Shown here one piece after another: positions 25,499 to 33,084 of a stretch of 64,000 bases of DNA. Within the stretch, counting starts at the first letter, position 1, and each line of letters opens with the position of its first letter. The notes beneath the pieces were generated by a model. The model had not been told where the DNA came from. It saw nothing but the letters and a program-made list of their open reading frames with translations, and searched no databases. The stretch is taken from positions 124,001 to 188,000 of the forward strand of contig NZ_AUFO01000015.1 in NCBI RefSeq assembly GCF_000426545.1. Reading direction: 5' to 3'. This stretch comes from Paenibacillus massiliensis subsp. panacisoli DSM 21345 (lineage in GTDB: Bacteria > Bacillota > Bacilli > Paenibacillales > Paenibacillaceae). A program made the position numbers and the translations under genes.

Positions 25499-25729
25499 AT
25501 AGAACGCTCCTTATTTAGCAAGGTGTACTTGTACTCAAATATCTTAACCGTACATCATACAATTGTACTGATCATGTTCAGTATGAATCTACGGACCATT
25601 ATAACATTCGTGTGCAAAGTGTACCGATCAAGTCCATCATGGGCGGACAGTTGTGCTGTGAGAGGCATCCTTCTACTAGCTGCTACGACGGGCATTAGCG
25701 TATGGACTGTACAAGTATGCTAAAAATCC
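25499..25729. other. Divergent intergenic region rich in GTAC half-sites
   Basis: Spacer between bceR-like (minus) and the xpt leader (plus). GTAC occurs seven times within about 240 bases (near 25523-25756), several inside short dyads such as ACAATTGT. This may reflect a regulator of the response-regulator gene or be chance. No gene seen. Confidence 0.35.
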
Positions 25730-25758
25730 TTGAAACCTGTCCGCAGAAGGTGTACTAT
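25730..25758 (+). promoter_or_regulatory. Promoter of the xpt-pbuX operon
   Basis: -35 TTGAAA (25730-25735), 17-base spacer, -10 TACTAT (25753-25758). Transcription would start near 25765, giving a leader with a hairpin, the riboswitch and a terminator. Confidence 0.65.
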
Positions 25759-25776
25759 ACATGTTACCGTCAATAT

Positions 25777-25817
25777 GCATGTTGTCTGATTCGTGAGAGG
25801 TAAGCAAGACAACATGC
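25777..25817 (+). repeat. Perfect 11-bp hairpin at the 5' end of the xpt leader
   Basis: GCATGTTGTCT (25777-25787) pairs perfectly with AGACAACATGC (25807-25817), ending three bases before riboswitch helix P1. It could stabilise the mRNA 5' end or insulate folding of the aptamer. Confidence 0.6.
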
Positions 25818-25820
25818 AAG

Positions 25821-25889
25821 CTCATATAATCTTGGGGATATGGCCCAAAAGTTTCTACCGGATGACCATTGCAATCGTCCGACTATGAG
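25821..25889 (+). promoter_or_regulatory. Purine riboswitch, guanine class
   Basis: The aptamer runs from CTCATATAAT to GACTATGAG: P1 pairs CTCATA with TATGAG, the P2 loop region has GGGGATATGG, then AGTTTCTACC, and P3 is closed by CCGGA and TCCG. The Cys-equivalent discriminator base before GACTATGAG is C, which marks guanine/hypoxanthine rather than adenine sensing. It precedes a terminator and xpt-pbuX, so ligand binding should turn transcription off. Confidence 0.93.
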
Positions 25890-25997
25890 TGATAGCGTAT
25901 CTAGGGTTCCGTTTCTTTGCCGTGGGCATGGAAGGGCTGGTCCGAGCGATACGGGCACAGGATGACTGTGCTACACCTACAGGGACAAAAACCCAGA

Positions 25998-26046
25998 AGG
26001 ACAGGTTCACTTGAGCGAAGTACGTCAAGGGATCTGTCCTTTTTTG
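25998..26046 (+). terminator. Riboswitch-controlled terminator before xpt
   Basis: GGACAG (25999-26004) with CTGTCC (26034-26039), an inner CTTGA/TCAAG stem, and six T. It should form when guanine is bound; an alternative antiterminator with the aptamer 3' side is expected. Confidence 0.85.
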
Positions 26047-26088
26047 CGTTTTCTGGACAACCGCACATAGAAGGAGAGAGATTTAAGC

Positions 26089-26679
26089 ATGAAAGTATTA
26101 CAAGAGCGTATTCGCCAGGAAGGCGAGATACTATCCGATACGGTCCTGAAGGTAGACTCCTTCCTGAATCATCAGGTGGACCCCATGCTGGCATTGGAGA
26201 TTGGACGGGAGTTCGGTCGCAGGTTTCGGGACGAGCAGATTACCAAGGTACTGACCATTGAAGCGAGCGGGATTCAATTCGCCATGGCGACAGCGATTGA
26301 TCTCCAGGTTCCATTTGTCTATGCCAAGAAGAAGAAGGCAATCACACAAGGTGAGCAGGTATTCTCTGCACCTGTCCACTCGTTTACCAAAGGCGAGACT
26401 TATCAAATCAGCCTTGCACGCAAGTATCTGACCCCGGGGGATAAGGTACTGATCGTCGATGATTTCCTGGCTACGGGCGCTGCATTGGTAGGTCTGGCGG
26501 ATATGGTGGCGGAGTCAGGTGCCGAGCTGGTTGGCGTTGGCTGTGTCATCGAGAAGAGCTTCCAGGAAGGACGCGGATTGCTGGAGGAGAGAGGCATTCG
26601 GGTGCACTCACTGGCACGCATCGCTTCAATGTCCCCTGGACAGATTGAGTTCATAGAAGAAGAGATGTACATCCATTGA
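26089..26679 (+). CDS. xpt: Xanthine phosphoribosyltransferase
   Basis: A 196-residue enzyme that joins xanthine to PRPP to make XMP in purine salvage. The PRPP-binding signature VLIVDDFLATGAA is near residues 122-134; the N-terminal KVDSFLNHQVDP and the FVYAKKKKAITQGE segments are typical of Xpt. GGAGAGAG precedes the ATG. It is the first gene of a riboswitch-controlled operon with the xanthine permease, the standard Bacillales arrangement. Confidence 0.95.
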   Translation: MKVLQERIRQEGEILSDTVLKVDSFLNHQVDPMLALEIGREFGRRFRDEQITKVLTIEASGIQFAMATAIDLQVPFVYAKKKKAITQGEQVFSAPVHSFTKGETYQISLARKYLTPGDKVLIVDDFLATGAALVGLADMVAESGAELVGVGCVIEKSFQEGRGLLEERGIRVHSLARIASMSPGQIEFIEEEMYIH

Positions 26680-26794
26680 GTCGTATTGAGTCGTAAGAAA
26701 GAAATATCTATATAAGGCAAGTAACTGTACAAGATAAGTAACTGTGTAAAAAAAGAGTACTGGCGAGTTCGATTGAATTAGAGGAGAAGTGAAC

Positions 26795-28117
26795 GTGAAT
26801 ATGTTAAGTAGACAAAAGATTTTCGCACTAGGCTTCCAGCATGTCATGGCAATGTATGCCGGTGCTATTGCGGTGCCGCTCATTGTAGGTGGAGCTTTGG
26901 GGCTGACTCCTGCCCAGATGGCCTATCTGGTCGCAGCAGATCTGTTCACCTGCGGGCTGGCAACACTGCTGCAGATTATGCGCAGCAAGTATTTCGGCAG
27001 CGGTCTTCCGGTGGTATTGGGCTGTACCTTTACAGCCGTGGGGCCGATTATCGCCATTGCTTCAACCTCGAACCTTGCGACGGCCTATGGCGCCATTATA
27101 CTATCCGGCTTATTCGTCGTGCTGTTCGCACCATTATACGGGAAGCTACTTCGCTTCTTCCCAACTGTAGTGACGGGCTCTGTCGTTACCATCATTGGGC
27201 TTACACTTATTCCGGTAGCTATGAACAATGTAGCAGGTGGTCAAGGTATGCCTGATTTCGGCGAACCGCGCAATCTGTTGCTGGCTCTGGCTACACTAGT
27301 GATTATACTGCTGGTTAATCGACTGGCTACAGGCTTCCTGCGTGCTGTATCCGTTCTGCTAGGCTTGGCTGTTGGTACCGCTATGGGCTACTTCATGGGT
27401 ATTGTTAGCTTTGAAGCGGTTGGCTCGGCGTCCTGGATCAGCATTGCACAGCCATTTTACTTCGGTAAGCCAGAATTCAGTGTGATGGCTATTATTACGA
27501 TGATTATCGTGAATATCGTCAGTATGGTGGAATCGACGGGTGTGTATCTCGCTGTTGGGCGAGCTACCGACCAGAAGGTCGAGCAACGTCAGATTGTGAA
27601 CGGACTTCGCTCAGAGGGAGCAGCGATCATGCTCGGCGGCCTTCTGAATGCATTCCCGTATACCGCATTCTCTCAGAACGTTGGCCTCATTACCTTGACG
27701 CGAGTGAAGACACGCAAGGTAATCTTCGCGGCGGGCGCAATTATGGTCGTGCTCGGGCTGCTGCCCAAGCTGGCCGCATTAACGACGGTGATTCCTAATG
27801 CTGTCTTGGGTGGAGCCATGATTGTGATGTTCGGCTCGGTAGCTGCGGCGGGTGTGTCTATCCTGTCCGAAGTGAATCTGCGCAAGGAGAGCAATCTGCT
27901 CATCGTAGCTTGCAGTATTGCTGTGGGTCTTGGTTCAGCTGCTGTACCGCAAATGTTCGATCAGGTGCCAGAGTGGCTCAAGATGCTCCTGCAAAGCGGC
28001 ATTGTGACAGGCTCCATTACAGCGATCGTACTGAATATATTCCTTGGCAATCGTGCAGAGGAGCCAGAGGTGACGACCTCGGATCTGCCAGCTCCAGATG
28101 CGCCTGCTACGAATTAA
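26795..28117 (+). CDS. pbuX: Xanthine permease, NCS2 family
   Basis: A 440-residue purine:proton symporter of the nucleobase-ascorbate (NCS2) family with about 14 membrane segments. Features: LGFQHVMAMYAGAIAVPLIVGG at the start, the VSMVESTGVYLAV segment in TM8 with the substrate-binding Glu, and the TM10 region LLNAFPYTAFSQNVGLITLTRV (family motif with N and Q-N-G/V). GTG 26795 is eight bases after AGGAG; nearby alternatives are GTG 26789 and ATG 26801. Imports xanthine for Xpt, under the same guanine riboswitch. Confidence 0.93.
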   Translation: MNMLSRQKIFALGFQHVMAMYAGAIAVPLIVGGALGLTPAQMAYLVAADLFTCGLATLLQIMRSKYFGSGLPVVLGCTFTAVGPIIAIASTSNLATAYGAIILSGLFVVLFAPLYGKLLRFFPTVVTGSVVTIIGLTLIPVAMNNVAGGQGMPDFGEPRNLLLALATLVIILLVNRLATGFLRAVSVLLGLAVGTAMGYFMGIVSFEAVGSASWISIAQPFYFGKPEFSVMAIITMIIVNIVSMVESTGVYLAVGRATDQKVEQRQIVNGLRSEGAAIMLGGLLNAFPYTAFSQNVGLITLTRVKTRKVIFAAGAIMVVLGLLPKLAALTTVIPNAVLGGAMIVMFGSVAAAGVSILSEVNLRKESNLLIVACSIAVGLGSAAVPQMFDQVPEWLKMLLQSGIVTGSITAIVLNIFLGNRAEEPEVTTSDLPAPDAPATN

Positions 28118-28199
28118 AGAGCGTATCGGATAGACGAATAAGCTAATAAGTTTATACGTATAGACGAAGCTTACAGAAGCTTGTGCTTGTACTAGTATA

Positions 28200-28245
28200 A
28201 AAACGTTGTGATTGCGGCTCATGGCTGTGATCACAACGTTTTTTT
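28200..28245 (+). terminator. Terminator of the xpt-pbuX operon
   Basis: AAACGTTGTGAT (28201-28212) pairs with ATCACAACGTTT (28230-28242 region) and runs into seven T. Confidence 0.88.
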
Positions 28246-28389
28246 GTGCTAAATAGGACTTGATAGTACACATAAGTCCCACTTTATTCCTTGGCATTCC
28301 AATTTACTCATGGAATCCACCTCAACTTTGAGGCACCAGACTCATCTAGCCTGTCTTACTCTAGGCTACCTAGCATAGTCTCTTCAACT

Positions 28390-28911
28390 CTACTCCGCTG
28401 CTTCTACTCCGTAGACCTCTCTGTACAAAATGGCCCGATAGTCCTTGAACTGCTGCAGCGTTAGTGGAGAGGGATAGCTCATGATAAGCAGCTTCAATTC
28501 TTCCGCATTCTGGCGAAGTGGAGGCTGCACATAGTCGAATGCATTGAGACAAAAGCCAAGTCGTTCATAGAATCCGATGCGTCGCCTAGCCATCTCTTCC
28601 TCCGGTGGCTCTACCTCCAGAATAATCGGTCCCTCTGCTTCTCTCTCCTGTATGAACTGTTGAATCATGCGTGCCCCGACACCTCCCCCTCTTAGCGTGG
28701 GGTCTACGGCCAGATGCTCAATGAATGAGAACCCCGGCAGTCTCCACCCGGCTAGGAGGGCGGTAACTCTACCGGATGCGTCCTGCTCTGTATGAAGGGA
28801 ATAGTAGGCATGAAGTAGCAGCTGCTGTTGGTGCTCGAATATACGAAATTCGCTCTCGGGAAAGGATAGCTCCATGAGCTGATACACTTCTGTGAATGGT
28901 GTGTAATTCAT
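28390..28911 (-). CDS. GNAT-family N-acetyltransferase
   Basis: A protein of about 173 residues with the GNAT acetyl-CoA binding motif A: IEHLAVDPTLRGGGVGARMIQQF, where R-G-G-G-V-G is the pyrophosphate loop. Motif B follows with RRRIGFYERLGF. It transfers an acetyl group to an unknown amine; the EVEPPEEEMARRR segment occurs in several small-molecule or peptide acetyltransferases of Bacillales. The start is uncertain: ATG 28911 was used; a GTG at 28923 is also possible. Single gene, transcribed toward pbuX. Confidence 0.8.
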   Translation of the reverse strand: MNYTPFTEVYQLMELSFPESEFRIFEHQQQLLLHAYYSLHTEQDASGRVTALLAGWRLPGFSFIEHLAVDPTLRGGGVGARMIQQFIQEREAEGPIILEVEPPEEEMARRRIGFYERLGFCLNAFDYVQPPLRQNAEELKLLIMSYPSPLTLQQFKDYRAILYREVYGVEAAE

Positions 28912-28992
28912 AGTGGATGTCACGTCTCCATTTTTTAATGTGATTGTGATAAATATGATTTTGAATCGCGCCCCATAAGTTTATTGTAACGC

Positions 28993-29034
28993 AAAAAGCC
29001 CTTCCTGACCCCTGACGGAGCCATGGAAGGACTT
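28993..29034 (-). terminator. Terminator of the VLRF1-type gene
   Basis: On the minus strand AAGTCCTTCC (29034-29025) pairs with GGAAGGGCTT (29005-28996) through a wobble, followed by TTT. Left of the tandem 12-bp repeat at 29077-29100. Confidence 0.7.
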
Positions 29035-29076
29035 GAATTAGTGTATTCTATACTCGTCCTACATATTCTACGATGT

Positions 29077-29100
29077 ACAGTACGGGCTACAGTACGGGCT
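29077..29100. repeat. Two tandem copies of a 12-bp unit
   Basis: ACAGTACGGGCT at 29077-29088 is repeated exactly at 29089-29100 in the 3' untranslated region of the VLRF1-type gene. Probably a replication-slippage duplication. Confidence 0.6.
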
Positions 29101-29170
29101 CACGGAGACGGCTTGTCCTGTGTGGGCCGAATGACTGTAAGGAAGCTCAACATGAGTGAGCGGGACATGG

Positions 29171-29968
29171 TCAGGCGCGGATAGCTGAGTATACCCCATT
29201 CAACACCTCATGGGCGGGTGCGCCGTTCATGTTTTTCGAAATGACTCTTGTCTTGGCGAAATCACATTCTTTGGATAGCTCTGCGGCCAGGGCTTTCTCA
29301 CCTGTGAAGATGAGCTCCTGCCAACGCTTTTGCTTGGAGAAACGCTGCAATACAGGGATGATTCGTTTCATCCAGCGCTGTTTATTCACGGCGATCCGCT
29401 CATCGTAGTTCTCCTTCTGAGTTCGACCTGACACTTTCTTGACGCTCTCGGCACCGATATGCTCACGCCAATTCTCCGTCTGACTGTCCCAATCGAAGCG
29501 ATACTCCTGATGAATGTTGCCGAGCAGAGTATCCAGCACCCGGATATGGTCACTGCCGACCTGAATGACACCTGCAGCCGGATATTGAGTGAATACCTCG
29601 TTCATCTCATCAAGATGGGGAGAAGACTCCCAGTAGAACGCATTGGGGAGCTGCACCTGCAGCTTCTCCAGAAAATACAGATCGCCGGAGGAGCTTGCAA
29701 TGACAATAAGCCCTTTCTTTAGCGTTGTGCGATGACTGTTGATGTCCTTCTCGACCTTGGCACAGAGTCGCTTGAGCGTCTTCTGCTGCTCAGGACTTTC
29801 TCCTGAATGAGAGTACTCCATGAGCTTCTTCAGCCCATTCTTCAGACGTAGCGGCCATTCGGCGTTGGCACCATTGGCGGTCTCGGTATTGAGATAGATG
29901 GTCAGGAAGCATTCGGATGAAGATTGTTCATACTGCTGAACGGCCTTCCACTTATCAATCCATTTCAT
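29171..29968 (-). CDS. VLRF1/aeRF1-type release factor-like protein
   Basis: A 265-residue protein with the layout of the bacterial VLRF1 family, relatives of eukaryotic Vms1/ANKZF1 and archaeal release factor 1. The N-terminal half has CFLTIYLNTE and a KGLIVIASS strand. The central RNase H-like release-factor core has AAGVIQVGSDHIRVLDTLLG. A basic helical C-terminal part follows. Members are thought to release peptidyl-tRNA from stalled 50S subunits. ATG 29968 follows AAGGAGG at eleven bases. I see no GGQ motif; VLRF members use a different catalytic residue that I cannot assign with confidence here. Confidence 0.6.
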   Translation of the reverse strand: MKWIDKWKAVQQYEQSSSECFLTIYLNTETANGANAEWPLRLKNGLKKLMEYSHSGESPEQQKTLKRLCAKVEKDINSHRTTLKKGLIVIASSSGDLYFLEKLQVQLPNAFYWESSPHLDEMNEVFTQYPAAGVIQVGSDHIRVLDTLLGNIHQEYRFDWDSQTENWREHIGAESVKKVSGRTQKENYDERIAVNKQRWMKRIIPVLQRFSKQKRWQELIFTGEKALAAELSKECDFAKTRVISKNMNGAPAHEVLNGVYSAIRA

Positions 29969-30268
29969 GTATGCATCATCCTCCTTAAGCTTGATTACCA
30001 CACATGAATAAAAGTAAACAAGCTAGTTATAGAATACATATATGGAAAAATGGTGGGAAATAGAGCCTGGACTACCATGGTGGAGGAATAGGTTGATTAG
30101 AGGCAAGTCGACAAAATTTTTCAGGGTGCAATCCGCTATAAACGTTCCAGAGGTCTGTGTTCAATCTGGCCTAAGGTCCAGTAGGGAATCCGTGCGCAGG
30201 TCTGTTCTTGAGCAGCAGGGTTGGAATTTATAATTAGCCTCAGTTCGTTGTAATGAGGTGAATCGGTA
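29969..30268. other. Divergent intergenic region, no clear feature
   Basis: A 300-base gap between divergent genes. It must hold both promoters, but no strong box, RNA motif or convincing small gene was found. Confidence 0.4.
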
Positions 30269-30892
30269 ATGAATCACAATAGGGAAAAGGTTCGGCACAT
30301 TCACAAGCGCGATGAGGCCAGTCTATATGTCCTTCTGACAGACACTGGCACATGGTTCAGCACGCTCATCAAGCAGGTAACGTCGGCACCATACAATCAT
30401 GCGTCGTTGTCGCTGGATGCCAATCTGAAGAATCTATACAGCTTTGGACGGAAGCGGCCCTATAATCCGTGGGTAGCGGGCTTCGTCCGCGAGGACGTGT
30501 ATGGGGGTGTCTATCGGCGCTTTCCACATACGAGGTGCATGCTGCTTCGTCTGCCCGTCAGTTATGGACAGAAGGAGAAGACAGCGCGCCTGCTGGAAGC
30601 CTTTGAGGAGCGTGAGGGTGTCTATCGGTACAATCTGGTAGGGCTATTCGGTGTATTGCTGAACTTTAGCGTTGAGCGGGACAATGCATTTTTTTGCTCG
30701 CAATTTGTGGCAGAGGTACTTGGACGGACAGGAATCCAGCTGTGGGAGCGTTCATCTGGGCTGGTAACACCGTTTGATTTTGGTTGTCATCCTGCATTTG
30801 AGATCATCTACGAAGGGTATCTGTATGATTACGCAGGACTGGATCAATCGCAGTTCCATGAGAATTGTCCTGTATCCGTTCAAGCATTGTAG
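30269..30892 (+). CDS. Permuted papain-like (NlpC/P60 superfamily) protein
   Basis: A 207-residue cytoplasmic protein. The order of catalytic elements is permuted: a His in APYNHASLSLD near residue 43 comes first, and the Cys in NAFFCSQFVAEVLG near residue 146 comes later, as in YiiX/YycO-like and LRAT-like enzymes. There is also a conserved YSFGRK strand. Such enzymes are amidases or acyltransferases acting on peptidoglycan or lipid-linked substrates. No signal peptide is visible, so substrate and location are open. The ATG has only a weak upstream site (GAGGTGAATCGGTA). Confidence 0.65.
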   Translation: MNHNREKVRHIHKRDEASLYVLLTDTGTWFSTLIKQVTSAPYNHASLSLDANLKNLYSFGRKRPYNPWVAGFVREDVYGGVYRRFPHTRCMLLRLPVSYGQKEKTARLLEAFEEREGVYRYNLVGLFGVLLNFSVERDNAFFCSQFVAEVLGRTGIQLWERSSGLVTPFDFGCHPAFEIIYEGYLYDYAGLDQSQFHENCPVSVQAL

Positions 30893-30912
30893 CGCACAAA
30901 ATAGAGCTTAAG

Positions 30913-30948
30913 AAGTAGGTCCCTCCCTTGGAGGGGGGTGGACTACTA
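30913..30948. repeat. GC-rich hairpin downstream of the papain-like gene
   Basis: AGTAGGTCC and GGACTACT with inner CTCC/GGAGG arms form a long stem. No T run follows, so termination is uncertain. Confidence 0.45.
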
Positions 30949-31048
30949 CTTTGGTACCATGTGACCGTATGCTTAAGTAGTGGATATATTCGACTAGAGA
31001 AGTATAAGATATGGGTCTTGGCATCCCATCCATAAATATTTTTATTCC

Positions 31049-31088
31049 TTTTACTTTTGTTCAACCTTCCGTAGATATGCTTTATAGT
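31049..31088 (+). promoter_or_regulatory. Promoter of the two-component operon with shared upstream element
   Basis: -35 TTCAAC (31060-31065), 17-base spacer, -10 TATAGT (31083-31088). The stretch 31049-31069 recurs with one mismatch at 32952-32972 before the lipoprotein gene, so it likely includes the binding site of the response regulator. Confidence 0.6.
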
Positions 31089-31108
31089 AATCTAAAAGGA
31101 GGGCGTGT

Positions 31109-31804
31109 ATGATTACAATTCTTATCGTTGAAGATGATGAGATGGTGCGTCTTTTGACGAAAGCGAAGCTGAGCCCGTTATATAAAATCAAAGAAGCAGC
31201 TGATGGCAAAGAAGCGTTGGAGGTTCTCGATCGCGAACATATTGAGCTGCTCATCGTGGATATTCAGATGCCAAACATGAATGGGTATGACCTGGTGCGG
31301 TCCCTGCGGAATGTCAACGATATGACGCCTGTGATCATGCTGACGGCCATGAACACCTTTGCTCACAAAAAGGAGGGCTTTGCCTCAGGCGTGGATGATT
31401 ACATGACAAAGCCCCTCGACTATGAGGAACTTATTTGGCGTATCGAGGCATTGCTACGGCGAGCACAGATTGCCAACGAAAAGCGAATTGTGATCGGTAA
31501 CCTCTTGATGGAACAGAACACTTTTTCCGCTAAGTATAACGAAGAGACTATTCCACTAACAAACAAGGAATTTGAACTGCTGTACAAGTTTCTCTCCTAT
31601 CCCAATGTCGTATTCACCAAACAGCAGTTGATGGATGAGATTTGGGGTTACGATTCCGAAACAGAGTACGATACCATCAAAACCTATATCAGCCGTCTGC
31701 GCAACAAGTTCTCGATGTGCAAGGAATTCGAGCTGGTATCCATTCGGGGACTGGGATATAAAGCGGTCATCCATAAGATGGGAGGCGGCAATGACACGGT
31801 ATAA
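31109..31804 (+). CDS. OmpR-family response regulator
   Basis: A 231-residue regulator: receiver domain (VEDDEMVRLL, acceptor Asp in LLIVDIQMPN near residue 51, Thr in MLTAMNT, Lys in YMTKPLDY) and winged-helix output (NKEFELLYKFL, TIKTYISRLRNKF, RGLGYKA). AAAAGGAGG lies upstream of ATG 31109. It overlaps the kinase gene by 14 bases. The likely target, besides its own promoter, is the lipoprotein gene at 33085, which shares the promoter element. Confidence 0.88.
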   Translation: MITILIVEDDEMVRLLTKAKLSPLYKIKEAADGKEALEVLDREHIELLIVDIQMPNMNGYDLVRSLRNVNDMTPVIMLTAMNTFAHKKEGFASGVDDYMTKPLDYEELIWRIEALLRRAQIANEKRIVIGNLLMEQNTFSAKYNEETIPLTNKEFELLYKFLSYPNVVFTKQQLMDEIWGYDSETEYDTIKTYISRLRNKFSMCKEFELVSIRGLGYKAVIHKMGGGNDTV

Positions 31805-32825
31805 ACAAGGCGAAATCTTTAAGCTGGTTCAGTTCCGGTGGGTTCTCATTGCAGATGCAATCGTAGTTGTCGGCGCAGTGATGGCCTATGGGTTTATCGC
31901 TACATACTGGCTGGGCATGACGAGGGAAAACGCTCTTTCCATGCTGGCTATCATCCCGCTTATGATGATTGCTGTCGGTTTGGGGACATTTTTTACGCTA
32001 CGATCCGTTCGCCGGAAAATGGGTGATCTGTTAATTGGAATACAAGAGGTATCCGCTGGTAATCTGGAGGTTCGGTTAGACAACAAAAAGGCAGAGGAAT
32101 ATGCACCGATCTATGATGGATTTAATCGCATGACCTCAGAACTGAAAAACACAAAGGCAGAGATGCAGAACTTTGTGAATGAGTTCTCTCATGAATTCAA
32201 GACGCCGATTACTTCAATCTCCGGATTTGCCCAACACCTTATTGATACAGGAGATGGCATTGAGAGCCCAGAACGGATTCAGTATCTTCAGGTCATTGCC
32301 GATCAATCCCTTCGTTTGTCTGCTCTGTCTCATAACATGCTTCTGCTTTCCAAGGTCGAAGCCTGCGAGATCATCACTGAAAGAGAAGCATTCGATTTAT
32401 CCGAGCAAATAAAACGTTGTGTAATCCTGCTGCTGCCGAAAATTGAACAGAAGAAGATTGAGCTGGAGCTGGATGTAGACGATATATTTTATGTGGGCAA
32501 TGCGGAGCTGATCGAACAGGTATGGATCAATGTGCTTAGCAACGCCATCAAATTCACGCCTGAATATGGGGAAATCAAAATCTCCGCCAAATGCACCTCA
32601 GATCAGCTTACGCTTACATTTTCAGACAGCGGCGTGGGCATGGACGAAGCAACCGTCACGCGTATCTTTGAGAAATACTACCAGCATGATACAACCTCCA
32701 CTGTGCGGGGTAACGGTATTGGCCTGTCCATTGTTTTACGTATTATTTCCCTGTGTGGCGGTAAGATTCATGTAGAGAGTACACCTCAGGAGGGAAGTAC
32801 CTTTATTATCGAGCTCCCCATCTAA
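31791..32825 (+). CDS. HAMP-HisKA sensor histidine kinase
   Basis: A 344-residue kinase: two membrane helices (about 15-35 and 45-66) with a very short outer loop, a HAMP linker (RRKMGDLLIGIQEVSAGNLEVRL), the H-box EFSHEFKTPITSISGF, and an ATPase domain with NAIKFTP, DSGVGM and GNGIGLSIV. ATG 31791 follows GGGAGGCGG. Architecture is like the small two-component kinases that respond to membrane or envelope stress. Followed by a terminator, then a coregulated lipoprotein. Confidence 0.88.
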   Translation: MTRYKQGEIFKLVQFRWVLIADAIVVVGAVMAYGFIATYWLGMTRENALSMLAIIPLMMIAVGLGTFFTLRSVRRKMGDLLIGIQEVSAGNLEVRLDNKKAEEYAPIYDGFNRMTSELKNTKAEMQNFVNEFSHEFKTPITSISGFAQHLIDTGDGIESPERIQYLQVIADQSLRLSALSHNMLLLSKVEACEIITEREAFDLSEQIKRCVILLLPKIEQKKIELELDVDDIFYVGNAELIEQVWINVLSNAIKFTPEYGEIKISAKCTSDQLTLTFSDSGVGMDEATVTRIFEKYYQHDTTSTVRGNGIGLSIVLRIISLCGGKIHVESTPQEGSTFIIELPI

Positions 32826-32867
32826 CAAGCGCAGTATAAACGAGTTCAATATAATAGAGATAAAAAA

Positions 32868-32917
32868 AACAGTTGAAGCACAAACCTTGGTGAAGGTTCG
32901 AGCTTCAACTGTTTTTG
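32868..32917 (+). terminator. Terminator of the two-component operon
   Basis: AACAGTTGAAGC and GCTTCAACTGTT flank an inner AACCTTGG/AAGGTT stem, then TTTTT. Nearly symmetric, so it might also stop antisense transcription. Confidence 0.85.
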
Positions 32918-32951
32918 CTTGTGCGCACTTATCATGAAAGAATCGGTTTGA

Positions 32952-32991
32952 TTTTACTTTGGTTCAACCTTCGCAGGCTAAGATACGAATA
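32952..32991 (+). promoter_or_regulatory. Second copy of the shared promoter element, before the lipoprotein gene
   Basis: Bases 32952-32972 match 31049-31069 at 20 of 21 positions and include the same TTCAAC box. The -10 region is weaker (CGAATA at 17 bases), suggesting dependence on an activator. Confidence 0.55.
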
Positions 32992-33084
32992 TCAACAAGA
33001 AAGGAAGTACCCTTGTTCGATGATCCACTGTCTGGTGGGCAGTAAGTCTATTAATCTGATGAAATCAATGAGAGGAGAATCATT

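Noticed and set aside
31109..32825. VanRS vancomycin-resistance regulators
   Set aside because: Same general family, but no vanH, A, X or W genes are near; the neighbour is an NTF2-like lipoprotein.
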